DNA of 64,000 nucleotides, taken from the NCBI GenBank assembly GCA_963816975.1, contig CAWFMD010000005.1, positions 150,393-214,392 of the forward strand, given 5' to 3'. This DNA comes from DASRIA01 sp963816975. GTDB lineage: Bacteria; Actinomycetota; Thermoleophilia; Solirubrobacterales; JBBDJG01. Both the position numbers and the translations under genes were made by a program. The notes below the pieces were generated by a model. The model made no database searches. It was not told where the DNA came from and worked only from the letters and a program-made list of their open reading frames with translations. Below are positions 48,395 through 56,991 of this stretch, piece after piece (the stretch's first letter is position 1; each line of letters opens with the position of its first letter).

Positions 48395-49842
48395 GGCCGG
48401 GGGACGACCGCCGACGCTCGGGCGGGCTCCGGCGAGTCCGGGGCCGTGGCGGGCGGCGTCGGGCTGGACCACGCCGACGGCGCCCTGTTGCACCAGGCGC
48501 ACGAGCGTCGCGGCGACGTGCGGGTCGAACTGCGTGCCCGCGTTGCGGCGCACCTCTTCGAGCGCGACGTCGGTGGACAGCGCGGTCCGGTAGGCGCGCG
48601 TGGTCGTCATCGCATTGAAGGCGTCGCAGCAGCTCACGACGCGCGCCTCGATCGGGATCTCCTCGCCCCGCAGCCCGTCCGGGTAGCCCGAACCGTCCCA
48701 GCGCTCGTGGGAGGCTCGCACGATCCGGCCCACCTCGTCGAGGAATCCCCCGACGCGCTGGAGCATCCGCTGGCCCGCGATCGTGTGCGTCTGCATGACT
48801 TCGCGCTCGGCCCGGCTGAGCGGCCCGGGCTTGTTGATGATCTCCTTCGACACCGCGATCTTGCCGACGTCGTGCAGCAGGGCGGCGAACTCGGTGCGGC
48901 GGCGTTCGGCCGGCTGCAGGCCGATCGCGTCGGCGACCCGCAGCGACAGCGAGACGACCGTCTTGCTGTGGAGGCCGGTGTACTCGTCGTCGTCCTCGAT
49001 CAGGTCGCCCAGCAGGATCGTGGTGCCGAGGTAGGCGTTTCGCAGTTGCAGCGCGCTGCTGAGGCCGCGCTCGCGCTCGCGGGCGAAGATGTGGAGCAGC
49101 ACGACGACCGGCAGGACCATCAGCACCGCGAAACCGTCACCGATGGAGTTGAACAGGGCCAGCAGGGCGATCGGCGCGAGCAGCGCGTCCACCGCGCTGA
49201 CCCAGGCCCAGTCGGATACCACGACGCGCGGGTGGCGCCCCAGCTCGTACCACTCGCGGCTCGACGTGACGAGGAAGTCGACTCTGCTCTGCGCCGCCAG
49301 CGCCACGAGGTAGATCGGCCAGTCTGCCGATCGCCGGGGTCTGCGCGTCGAGCGCCACGAGCACGGCCGCGGGAGCGAGCGAGTACCAGGAATCGGCCAG
49401 CGCGATGCACCGTGCGCTCGCGGTGACGCGTGCCGCGCAGATGGTCGGGCAGGTCGCCGAGCAGGTTGCCGAGCGCGACGAACAGCGGTACCAGCGGAGT
49501 CGGCAGCAGGAACAGCATCGGCACGAGCACCAGCTGGGTGGGGACCGTGAACCCGGCCCCGACCTCGAACTTGATCCTGGCCGCGACCACATGCGCGGCG
49601 ACCAGCAGCGCGGCAAGCGGTAGCGACAGGGACCGGTCCGCGCTGAGCAGCAGCGCCATCGCCGCGGCGCACGCCACGAATCCCGCGGCCGCCACCGCCT
49701 CGCCGACCAGCTCGCGGCGCGCCAGCCGCTCCGCGGCGATGTCGCGGCCGCGCTCGATCAGCTCCTCGCCCTCGAGGCCTCCGAGGCTGCGATCCGTCAG
49801 GGCAGGGTCGGCCCCAGGGTTCATATGAGAGTCATCGCTCAC
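48391..49842 (-). pseudogene. HD-GYP-like membrane phosphodiesterase, several frameshifts
   Basis: From GTG 49842 (AGGGG upstream) the protein begins with a short polar region and several hydrophobic helices, then a C-terminal HD domain: LLHDVGKIAV, and SHERWDGSGYPDGLRG, which resembles the GYP motif. HD-GYP proteins hydrolyse cyclic di-GMP. As sequenced the coding frame changes near 49410-49445, again near 49318-49330, and probably near 48465, where another frame gives a natural Pro/Ser-rich tail and a TAG at 48391. That stop shares CTAG with the convergent rnj stop. Either a pseudogene or a set of base-call errors. Confidence 0.7.
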
Positions 49843-49975
49843 GTCGCGCCCCTGCTTGAGCGCTGGGGGCGTTCTCGCCATCTGGACACTTGTCCGAGTA
49901 GCCAGATGCGGGACCCCTGCCTAGTGTGGATATCGCACTGCCTCCCCCCAAAGTCACGGAAGGAAGCCCCCCACC

Positions 49976-50794
49976 ATGCGAAGGATCCCGAATCTCCCCC
50001 TGGCGCTCGTGATCGCCCTCACCTGCCTGTTCGCGATCGCCACTACCGCTCACGCATCCGACTCCGGCTCATCGGACCCCGCTGCTCCTGCCCCGGACCA
50101 GGTGACCGAGATCATCGAGACCGTCGATCCCCCGGCCCCGGCCCCGACGGACACCACGCACGTCGTGGAGGCCGACTCGTCGACCGCGACGGCGCCACAG
50201 CCCGCCGAGATCGTCGAGACCGCTGAGTCCCGCGCGACCTGCGACTACCCGCACATCGAGAACCCGTTCACCTCGGTGGGCGACTACCTCGACTACGTGC
50301 TGGCCCCCGACGGCAAGTTCGACGACGGCGGAGCGGGCTGGCAGCTGACCGGTGGCGCCAAGGTCGTGCAGACCGACAAGGGCCGCACCCTGCGCCTCCC
50401 GAACCACGCCACGGCGACCTCTCCGGCGATGTGCGTCGACCTGAACTTCCCCACGTTTCGGATGTACCACCGGGTCGTGCGCGAGATCGCGGGGCTGCCC
50501 GGCATCCTGCGCTACCTGCTGCCCGGTGACCCGGATGCCGCACGGGTCAAGGTCGAGGTGATCTACCACGAGGTCAGCAACCCGGTGTGGAGCGAGATGG
50601 CCCGGTTCGACGGCCGGTTCGGCGTCTACGTAGGCAACCTGTGGAAGCTCAGCGACCACATCGACCTGCAGCCGGAGCTGGGCGGTTCGGAGCCCGGCGC
50701 CCGCCAGGCCGCGCTGCGCTTCACCGTGCTGAGCGCGGCAACCAACAACAGCGTCCTGCTGGACGACATCTACGTCGACCCGATGCGCCGGTAG
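49976..50794 (+). CDS. Secreted protein with disordered N-terminal region
   Basis: The 272-residue protein starts with a signal peptide (RRIPNLPLALVIALTCLFAIATTAHA) and a Pro/Ala/Thr/Asp linker with two similar repeats (EIIETVDPPAPAP; EIVETAESRA). The folded part (about 88-270) starts at a cysteine (CDYPHIENPF), has a second cysteine about 65 residues on, and looks like a beta-sandwich binding domain ending LDDIYVDP. I do not recognise a named family. ATG follows GGAAGGAAG. A strong hairpin terminator follows. Confidence 0.75.
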   Translation: MRRIPNLPLALVIALTCLFAIATTAHASDSGSSDPAAPAPDQVTEIIETVDPPAPAPTDTTHVVEADSSTATAPQPAEIVETAESRATCDYPHIENPFTSVGDYLDYVLAPDGKFDDGGAGWQLTGGAKVVQTDKGRTLRLPNHATATSPAMCVDLNFPTFRMYHRVVREIAGLPGILRYLLPGDPDAARVKVEVIYHEVSNPVWSEMARFDGRFGVYVGNLWKLSDHIDLQPELGGSEPGARQAALRFTVLSAATNNSVLLDDIYVDPMRR

Positions 50795-50835
50795 CAGCCC
50801 ACGCTGCCTTCCGCTTGGGGGGCCGACGCATCACC

Positions 50836-50868
50836 CGAACGCCCCGCCTTCTCCCGGCGGGGCGTTCG
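50836..50868. terminator. Bidirectional hairpin between convergent genes
   Basis: CGAACGCCCCGCC (50836-50848) and GGCGGGGCGTTCG (50856-50868) form a perfect 13-bp stem with a 7-nt loop, between the convergent secreted-protein and VOC genes. T-runs on either side are weak, so it is a strong hairpin but an imperfect intrinsic terminator. Confidence 0.75.
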
Positions 50869-50881
50869 CCTTTCCGGGCCG

Positions 50882-51313
50882 TCAGTAAGGCCAGATCAGG
50901 GCGCCGCGCTCGTCGAACCGGCCGTCCGGGAGCCACGCGACCTCCCACACGTTGCCCTCCGGGTCGGCGAAGTACGCCGACACGCCGCCCCAGTCGCGCT
51001 TCACCGGCTCTGCCCGAATCGCGGCGCCGCTCGTGCGCGCGGCAGCGATCGCCGCGGCGACCATCTCCTCGCGCTCGACGTTGACGGAGAGCGTGACCCC
51101 CCGAAAGCCCCCGGCTGTGGGCACCGGGCTGTGCGACTCCCCCGCGAGCAGGTCCATTCGATACAGGGCGAGCACCGCGCCGCCCAGGGGGAACGCCGCG
51201 AACTCGTCGCCGGCAGGCGACGTACTGGGCCACCCGAGGCCCTCGTAGAAGGCGCGCAGCGCCGGCACGTCGTAGGCACCGAGGGTCAAGACACTCAGGC
51301 GACCCGGAATCAA
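50882..51313 (-). CDS. VOC-superfamily (glyoxalase-like) protein
   Basis: The 143-residue protein has the paired beta-alpha-beta-beta-beta modules of the vicinal-oxygen-chelate fold: LSVLTLGAYDVPALRAFYEGLGW at the start and YFADPEGNVWEVAW at the end, as in lactoylglutathione lyase, dioxygenase and antibiotic-binding relatives. The TTG start at 51313 overlaps the stop of the upstream SDR fragment (TTGA), a relic of operon organisation. The ligand is unknown. Confidence 0.85.
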   Translation of the reverse strand: MIPGRLSVLTLGAYDVPALRAFYEGLGWPSTSPAGDEFAAFPLGGAVLALYRMDLLAGESHSPVPTAGGFRGVTLSVNVEREEMVAAAIAAARTSGAAIRAEPVKRDWGGVSAYFADPEGNVWEVAWLPDGRFDERGALIWPY

Positions 51314-51492
51314 GCCGCCGCCCGCTTCTTCTCGCCGGCCTTCCTGACCCAAACCTGCAGCCGACCGCGTCCGGCCGCTGCCGCCGCGGCCTCCCGGTGG
51401 CCGTCGGGATCGCGCACGTCGAACGCCATCGGCCCCCGCGCGATCTCACGACCGATGCCGCGCCCCGCTCCCGTGACCACCGCCGTGTCCAC
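51310..51492 (-). pseudogene. Short-chain dehydrogenase remnant with internal deletions
   Basis: GTG at 51492 starts with the SDR nucleotide motif TAVVTGAGRGIGREIA (about residues 3-18), jumps directly to a segment like AFDVRDPDGHREAAAAAA and LQVWV that normally lies about 40 residues later, then ends after AGEKKRAAA at only 60 residues. The catalytic YxxxK and most of the enzyme are gone. The stop still overlaps the VOC start, which suggests a once intact SDR-VOC gene pair reduced by deletion. Confidence 0.6.
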
Positions 51493-51575
51493 TGGCGCAA
51501 CCCTATTCGGCAGGGGCGTGCCGGGTGGCGTCGAAGAGATGGACGCCGGCCCTCAGCCAGGGTCGCCGGTCAGCC

Positions 51576-54095
51576 ATGGCACAAACCTCCAGTCGCCGCA
51601 AGAAGAAAGCCCCCGTGCGCGCTTCCGCGCGGCCTGCGCGACCGCCGAGCCGCGCCAGGGCCGCCCAGCGCCCGCCGCGCGCCCGCCGCCGCCGCGGCCT
51701 CCTCGCACGGCGGCCCCGGCCCAGGCTGCCTCGGATGTCCGAGCTGGAGCAGCCGGCGCTCGACGCGATCGGGCTCGGCCTGGTGGCGGCCGGACTGCTG
51801 CTCGGCTTCGTCTTGTGGACAGGCTCGGAGGGCGGCGCCGTCGGGGAGGCGTTGGTCGATGGCCTGCGGTTCGCGGTCGGCGGCGTCGCATATCTCGCAC
51901 CCCTGTTCGTGATCGGCACCGGGATCGCGTTCGCCGCGCGCCCGCATCTCGACTCGCCCGCGCGCATGCGCACCGGCGCGATCGTCCTGATCGGTGCGCT
52001 GAGCCTCGGCCTCGCCGCCGGGTCCGTCGGGCTCGGCCCCGCCGCCGGGCCGTCCCGCGACCTGTTCGACACGGACCAGATGATGGATCGCGGCGGGATC
52101 GCGGGCGAGACGCTCTACTGGGCGACCTCGACCCTGTTCTCCAGCGCCGGCGCTCATCTCGCGTTCGTGTGCATGTTCCTGGCCGGGTTGCTGCTGCTGA
52201 CCGGAGCGTCGATCTCCCAGCTGATCGGTGGTCTGCGCAGCGGGGCGCGCGGCCTGCGGGCGCGGGCCGGCGCCGAGTTCGAGCGCGCGCGCGCCGACGC
52301 CCGCAAGCGGACCACCACCGCGGAACCGCTCGGCGAGCCCCGGATCGAGGCTCGCGAACCCGACCCGGAGGAGCAGCCCACCGGCGAGGTCGCGATCGTG
52401 CCCGCCGACGACGAGGCACTCGCGGCCGAGGAGGAGGACCCGCTCACGCGCGTCGAGCGCGAGATCCATGCAAAGGAGCCGGTGTTACCCCGCGCGCACC
52501 AGTCCGAGGACACGAGCGATCCGGAGCGTTTCACGCCGCAGGGCCTGCGGCGATCCGCCGTCACCGAGTCCGAGGGCTTGACCTATGCGCTGCCCGAGCC
52601 GAAGCTCCTGCGCAACTCCGGGAAGGCGCAGGGCCCTGACACCTCGAACCAGGACGAGATCTCCCGCACGCTGGTGGAGACGCTGGGCCATTTCGGCATC
52701 GACGCCAAGCTCGTCGGGCGCGTCACCGGTCCGCGCGTGACCCGGCACGAGTTGCGGCTCGCCCCCGGCACCAAGGTCTCGAAGGTCACGCAGCTGAAAG
52801 ACGACATCGCTTACGCGCTCGCCTCGACCGACATCCGGATCCTGGCGCCGATCCCGGGGAAGCAGGCGGTCGGCGTCGAGGTGCCCAACAAGCGTCACCG
52901 CATGGTCTACCTGGGCGACATCTTCCGGCGTGAGCTGGCCGAGAAGGACGGGAAGTCGGCGGGCAGCTCGCCGCTGTCGGTCTGGCTCGGCAAGGACATC
53001 GCCGGTAACGCGGTCTGGACCGACCTGGCGCGCATGCCGCACCTGCTCGTGGCCGGCACCACCGGCTCCGGGAAGTCGGGCTGCATCAACACCATGCTGT
53101 CGTCGATCCTGATGCGCGCCACTCCGAACGAGGTGCGGATGGTGCTGGTCGACCCCAAGCGCGTGGAGCTCAACTACTACGAGGACATCCCGCACCTGCT
53201 CACGCCCGTGGTGCACGTCCCGCGGATGGCGGCGAACGTGCTGGCCAACCTGATCCGCGAGATGGAGTCCCGCTACGAGGTGATGGGCCAGGCGCGCACG
53301 CGCAACATCGTCGAGCTGAACCGTGCGCGGGCCGCGGCGGGGGACCCGCCGCTGCCGTACATCCTGTGCGTGATCGACGAGCTTGCCGACCTGATGATGG
53401 TCGCCCCGGCCGAGGTCGAGGACTCGATCATCCGGCTGGCGCAGAAGTCGCGCGCCGTCGGGATCCATCTGGTGCTCGCGACGCAGCGGCCGTCCGTGGA
53501 CATCATCACGGGGACCATCAAGGTGAACGTCCCTGCCCGGATCGCGTTCGCCGTCTCCTCCCAGCACGACTCGCGGGTGATCCTGGACGGCGGCGGCGCC
53601 GAGTCGCTGCTGGGCCAGGGCGACATGCTGTTCCGCCCGATCGGGTCCTCCAAGCTGCAGCGCATCCAGGGCGCCTACATCACCGAGGAGGAGGTGGCCC
53701 GCGTCACGGACGCATGGCGCGACCAGGCCGAGCCTTCCTACGAGGAGGAGTTGCTCGAGGGCCGCGACGTGCCCGACGAGGCGGTGGAGGGCGAGTTCTC
53801 GCCCGACCAGGACGACCTGCTGGAGGAGGCGATCCGCCTCGTCGCCCAGACCCAGACCGCGTCGGTGTCCATGGTGCAGCGCCGCCTGCGCGTGGGCTAC
53901 ACGCGCGCCGGCCGGCTGATCGACATGCTCGAGCGGCGCGGAGTGATCTCGGGCTACGAGGGCTCCAAGCCGCGCCAGGTGCTGATCACGGAGGCTGACG
54001 TGTCACGCGTACTGGACGAGGGCGGCGGCGGCCGGGCCGGCGTCACGGTCGCCGGCGTGGCCGACGACCAGCCGGCCCCCGGCGACCCGCTGTAG
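51576..54095 (+). CDS. ftsK: FtsK/SpoIIIE DNA translocase
   Basis: The 839-residue protein segregates chromosome ends at the division septum. A basic N-terminus is followed by about four membrane helices (residues about 60-220), an acidic linker, and the motor: Walker A GTTGSGKS (about 495), DPKRVELNYYEDIPHL, Walker B LCVIDELADLMM, and the ATQRPSVDIITG region. The C-terminal gamma winged helix (ASVSMVQRRLRVGYTRAGRL) reads polarity sequences. ATG at 51576 is favoured over an in-frame start 51 nt upstream. Confidence 0.95.
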   Translation: MAQTSSRRKKKAPVRASARPARPPSRARAAQRPPRARRRRGLLARRPRPRLPRMSELEQPALDAIGLGLVAAGLLLGFVLWTGSEGGAVGEALVDGLRFAVGGVAYLAPLFVIGTGIAFAARPHLDSPARMRTGAIVLIGALSLGLAAGSVGLGPAAGPSRDLFDTDQMMDRGGIAGETLYWATSTLFSSAGAHLAFVCMFLAGLLLLTGASISQLIGGLRSGARGLRARAGAEFERARADARKRTTTAEPLGEPRIEAREPDPEEQPTGEVAIVPADDEALAAEEEDPLTRVEREIHAKEPVLPRAHQSEDTSDPERFTPQGLRRSAVTESEGLTYALPEPKLLRNSGKAQGPDTSNQDEISRTLVETLGHFGIDAKLVGRVTGPRVTRHELRLAPGTKVSKVTQLKDDIAYALASTDIRILAPIPGKQAVGVEVPNKRHRMVYLGDIFRRELAEKDGKSAGSSPLSVWLGKDIAGNAVWTDLARMPHLLVAGTTGSGKSGCINTMLSSILMRATPNEVRMVLVDPKRVELNYYEDIPHLLTPVVHVPRMAANVLANLIREMESRYEVMGQARTRNIVELNRARAAAGDPPLPYILCVIDELADLMMVAPAEVEDSIIRLAQKSRAVGIHLVLATQRPSVDIITGTIKVNVPARIAFAVSSQHDSRVILDGGGAESLLGQGDMLFRPIGSSKLQRIQGAYITEEEVARVTDAWRDQAEPSYEEELLEGRDVPDEAVEGEFSPDQDDLLEEAIRLVAQTQTASVSMVQRRLRVGYTRAGRLIDMLERRGVISGYEGSKPRQVLITEADVSRVLDEGGGGRAGVTVAGVADDQPAPGDPL

Positions 54096-54197
54096 GCGGC
54101 GGACCCGAACGCACGTCGTTGTTCCCGGACATACCGGGATTTCGGGGCGCGCTACCGTGTGCTCGTGGAGCCCTCCCTCCGGCCACGAGACGTCTGA

Positions 54198-54980
54198 ATG
54201 GCGGACATCGGCTCGCTGCTGCGCGAAACGCGCATCCGCAACAAGATCGACATCACGACCGTCGAAGAGTCGACCAAGATCCGCGCCAAGTACCTGCGGG
54301 CGCTGGAGAACGAGGAGTGGGTCGTGCTCCCCGGCCCGACCTACGTGAAGACCTTCCTGCGCACCTACGCGCAGTTCCTGGGGCTCGACCCCCACCTGCT
54401 GGTGGACGAGTACAGCGCCCGGTTCGAGGAGCCGGAGCACCTCGAGGTCGCCGCCTTCACCCGGCGCCGTCGCATTCCGGAGCAGGCGCGCCGGGTGGGC
54501 CCGCCCAGACGCGGGATCGCGGCCGCCGTGGTGGTCGTGGCCTTCATCGCCTTCCTGTTCGTGCTGGGCATCACCGGCGAGGAGGACCAGAAAGGCGGCT
54601 CCGGGGCCGCCGCGCCGGCCACGCAGACGCCGTCGCAGCCCGAGCGTCCGGCCAGTGGGCCCGCCGCCACGGGGCCGCGGGAAGCGCAGAGACGGCCGCG
54701 CAGCGTGCGCCTCGAGATCATCCCGGCCCGTAATGTCTGGGTATGCGTCGTGGATGCGCGGGGCAAGCAGCAGGTGGCAGGCGTGATCGTGGCCGCGGGC
54801 GACCGCCAGGGCCCGTTCCGGTCGCGGTCGTTTCGCGTGACCGTCGGCAACGGCGGCGGCGACCTGCGGATCAACGGGCGCCGGCGCGACACGCCCGAGC
54901 GCTCCGAGCCGATCGGATACCTCGTCCGAAACGCGGGGACCACGTTGCTGTCCGCGGCCCGGCGGCCGACATGCGGGTGA
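54198..54980 (+). CDS. RodZ-like helix-turn-helix membrane protein
   Basis: The 260-residue protein has an N-terminal HTH_25-type helix-turn-helix (IGSLLRETRIRNKIDITTVEE and YLRALENEEW), a single membrane helix at about residues 108-126, a Pro/Ala/Gly linker and a C-terminal extracytoplasmic DUF4115-like domain. This is the RodZ architecture; RodZ links MreB to cell-shape control. Actinobacterial members may act differently where MreB is absent. It lies between ftsK and cinA, a common order. Confidence 0.82.
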   Translation: MADIGSLLRETRIRNKIDITTVEESTKIRAKYLRALENEEWVVLPGPTYVKTFLRTYAQFLGLDPHLLVDEYSARFEEPEHLEVAAFTRRRRIPEQARRVGPPRRGIAAAVVVVAFIAFLFVLGITGEEDQKGGSGAAAPATQTPSQPERPASGPAATGPREAQRRPRSVRLEIIPARNVWVCVVDARGKQQVAGVIVAAGDRQGPFRSRSFRVTVGNGGGDLRINGRRRDTPERSEPIGYLVRNAGTTLLSAARRPTCG

Positions 54981-54984
54981 TCTG

Positions 54985-56268
54985 CTGAGCGTCCGCGCCG
55001 GACTCGTGGTGACGGGCACGGAGGTCCTCGCGGGCCGCGTGCGGGATCGCAACGGCCCGTGGCTCGCCGATCGGCTGGCCGAGCTGGGCGTGGAGCTGGC
55101 GCATGTCCTGATCACGGGCGACCGGCGCGAGGACCTGCGCGCGGCGCTCGAGTTCATGCGCACCGAGGGTGCGGACCTGACCATCACAAGCGGTGGTCTC
55201 GGACCGACCGCCGACGACATGACGGCGGAGATCGTGGCCGACTTCGCGGGCCGGCCCCTGCGGCTCGACGAGGACCTCGAGCGCCGCATCGGGGAGATCA
55301 TCGCGCGATTCGCGCGGCGCTGGAATCTCGACCCCGAGGCGCTCGCGCTCGCCAACCGCAAGCAGGCGATGGTGCCCGAGGGCGCCGTCGCGCTGGACCC
55401 CGTCGGCACTGCGCCGGGACTGGTGGTGCCCGCCGACGGCCAGGTGGTCGTGGTGCTGCCCGGCCCGCCGCGCGAGCTGCAGGAGAGCTGGCGCCAGGCG
55501 GTGGAGACCGAGCCGTTCCTGCTGGCGGTGGCGGGCGCACCCCGTTACCGGCAGACCATGGTGCGCATGTTCGGCGTGCCCGAGTCGGAGATCGCCGAGA
55601 CGCTGCGGGTCGCGGACGCCGAGATGGGCCTCGACGGTCTCGAGATCACCACTTGCCTGCGCCGCGCAGAGCTGGAAATAGTGATCCGCTCCGACGAGGC
55701 CAGTGACGCGTCGGCCCAGCGGCTGGTCGAGATCATGGTCTCGCGCCACGGCGACTTCGTGTTCTCGACCGACGGCAGCTCGATCGACGAGCAGGTCGCG
55801 GGCCTCTTGGCCGGCAGGCGGATCGCGGTGGGGGAGTCGTGCACCGGTGGCCTGCTGTCCGCGCGCCTCACGGACCGGCCGGGCGCCTCGGGGTACTTCG
55901 CCGGCGGCGTGGTCGCCTACTCGAACGCCGCAAAGGTGAGCCTGCTGGGCGTGCCGGCCGAGCTGATCGAGCGGCATGGAGCCGTGTCGGACGAGGTCGC
56001 GGAGGCGCTCGCCGACGGTGCGCTGGAGCGCTTCGACGCGGACACCGCGATCGGCCTGACCGGCATCGCGGGACCGGATGGCGGCACCCCGGACAAGCCG
56101 GTCGGCCGCGTGTCGTTCTGCGTGGCTGCGGTCTTCGACGGCGACCGGGAGCGCATCACGCGCTCGCTCGACCTGCCCGGCTCGCGCGGCGACATCCGCG
56201 ATCGCGCGACGGCCGTCGCCCTGCACCTGCTGCGCCGCCTGCTGCGCCGCGAGTCGGCTCCGCTGTAG
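54985..56268 (+). CDS. cinA: CinA family nicotinamide-nucleotide amidohydrolase, apparent CTG start
   Basis: The roughly 427-residue protein has an N-terminal molybdopterin-binding-like domain (VVTGTEVLAGRVRDRNGPWL, TSGGLGPTADD) and a C-terminal amidase domain (ESCTGGLLSARLTDRPGASGYFAGGVVAYSN) that deamidates NMN in NAD recycling. The expected first strand (VRAGLVVTGTEVL) precedes the first GTG at 55006, leaving CTG at 54985 or 54982 as the only plausible initiators. It is followed by thpR and recA; cinA-recA is a conserved pair. Confidence 0.9.
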   Translation: MSVRAGLVVTGTEVLAGRVRDRNGPWLADRLAELGVELAHVLITGDRREDLRAALEFMRTEGADLTITSGGLGPTADDMTAEIVADFAGRPLRLDEDLERRIGEIIARFARRWNLDPEALALANRKQAMVPEGAVALDPVGTAPGLVVPADGQVVVVLPGPPRELQESWRQAVETEPFLLAVAGAPRYRQTMVRMFGVPESEIAETLRVADAEMGLDGLEITTCLRRAELEIVIRSDEASDASAQRLVEIMVSRHGDFVFSTDGSSIDEQVAGLLAGRRIAVGESCTGGLLSARLTDRPGASGYFAGGVVAYSNAAKVSLLGVPAELIERHGAVSDEVAEALADGALERFDADTAIGLTGIAGPDGGTPDKPVGRVSFCVAAVFDGDRERITRSLDLPGSRGDIRDRATAVALHLLRRLLRRESAPL

Positions 56269-56273
56269 GCCCG

Positions 56274-56846
56274 ATGCCGCAGGAGCGCCCCGGCAGCCCG
56301 CGCGCGCGCCTGTTCGTGGCGCTCGACCTCCCGGAGGCGATCGTGGCGGCGCTCGCGGAGTGGGCCCGCGGGGCGTTCGCGGGAGCGCCCGGCCTGCGCG
56401 TCGTGCGCCCGGAGTCGCTGCACGTGACGCTCGTGTTCCTCGGGTACCAGTACGAGCGCGACGTCGAGCGGATCGCCGCGCTGACGTTCGCCGAACCGCT
56501 GGCCCGGGTGGAGCTGCAAGTCGCCGACGTGCGACCCGTGCCGCGCGGGCGGCCGCGGCTCTTCGCGCTGGGCCTGGCCGATCGGGAGGGTGCGCTCACC
56601 AGGTGGCGGCAGGACCTGGCCGACCGCCTCCAGGCCGCCCGCCTCTACGAGCCCGAGCAGCGCCCGTTCTGGCCGCACGTGACGCTGGCGCGCGCGCAGC
56701 GCGGGAAGACGCCCACAGGGGTCGCCCTTCCCGCGCTCCCCGCCGCGCTGTCGAGTCCCTTCGCGACGGACCGGCTGACCCTCTACCGCTCGACTCTGCG
56801 GCCGCAGGGCGCGGTTTACGATGCGCTCGCCGCACGCGGAGGATGA
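56274..56846 (+). CDS. thpR: RNA 2',3'-cyclic phosphodiesterase (2'-5' ligase family)
   Basis: The 190-residue protein has the two HxT motifs of the 2H phosphoesterase family, HVTLVFLG (about residue 43) and HVTLARAQ (about 137), spaced as in ThpR/LigT. It opens RNA 2',3'-cyclic phosphates and shows 2'-5' ligase activity in vitro. ATG at 56274, 5 nt after cinA, so probably one transcript. Confidence 0.9.
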   Translation: MPQERPGSPRARLFVALDLPEAIVAALAEWARGAFAGAPGLRVVRPESLHVTLVFLGYQYERDVERIAALTFAEPLARVELQVADVRPVPRGRPRLFALGLADREGALTRWRQDLADRLQAARLYEPEQRPFWPHVTLARAQRGKTPTGVALPALPAALSSPFATDRLTLYRSTLRPQGAVYDALAARGG

Positions 56847-56940
56847 CGCACATCTGGCGCACCCTTGCGCGTCCTGCGCGTTGTCCCGGCACGTGCGCCT
56901 TCCTAGCCTGTCGTTCCGTCCGAGGTGGCCCCTAACTTGC

Positions 56941-56965
56941 CTCGGTCAAGCACAGATCGACCGAG
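56941..56965 (+). promoter_or_regulatory. Inverted repeat just upstream of the recA ribosome site
   Basis: CTCGGTC (56941-56947) and GACCGAG (56959-56965) form a perfect 7-bp inverted repeat with an 11-nt spacer, 15 nt before GGGAGG. It could be an operator or an mRNA hairpin. I find no match to the actinobacterial LexA box between thpR and recA. Confidence 0.4.
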
Positions 56966-56991
56966 TGATTGAGCGGTTTGGGAGGCAACGA

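Noticed and set aside
46241..49672. 1143-codon minus-strand open frame across dapA and rnj
   Set aside because: Only its 5' part (above 48391) matches the HD-domain protein. The rest is the antisense shadow of rnj and dapA, open because the HD gene's own stop is in another frame.
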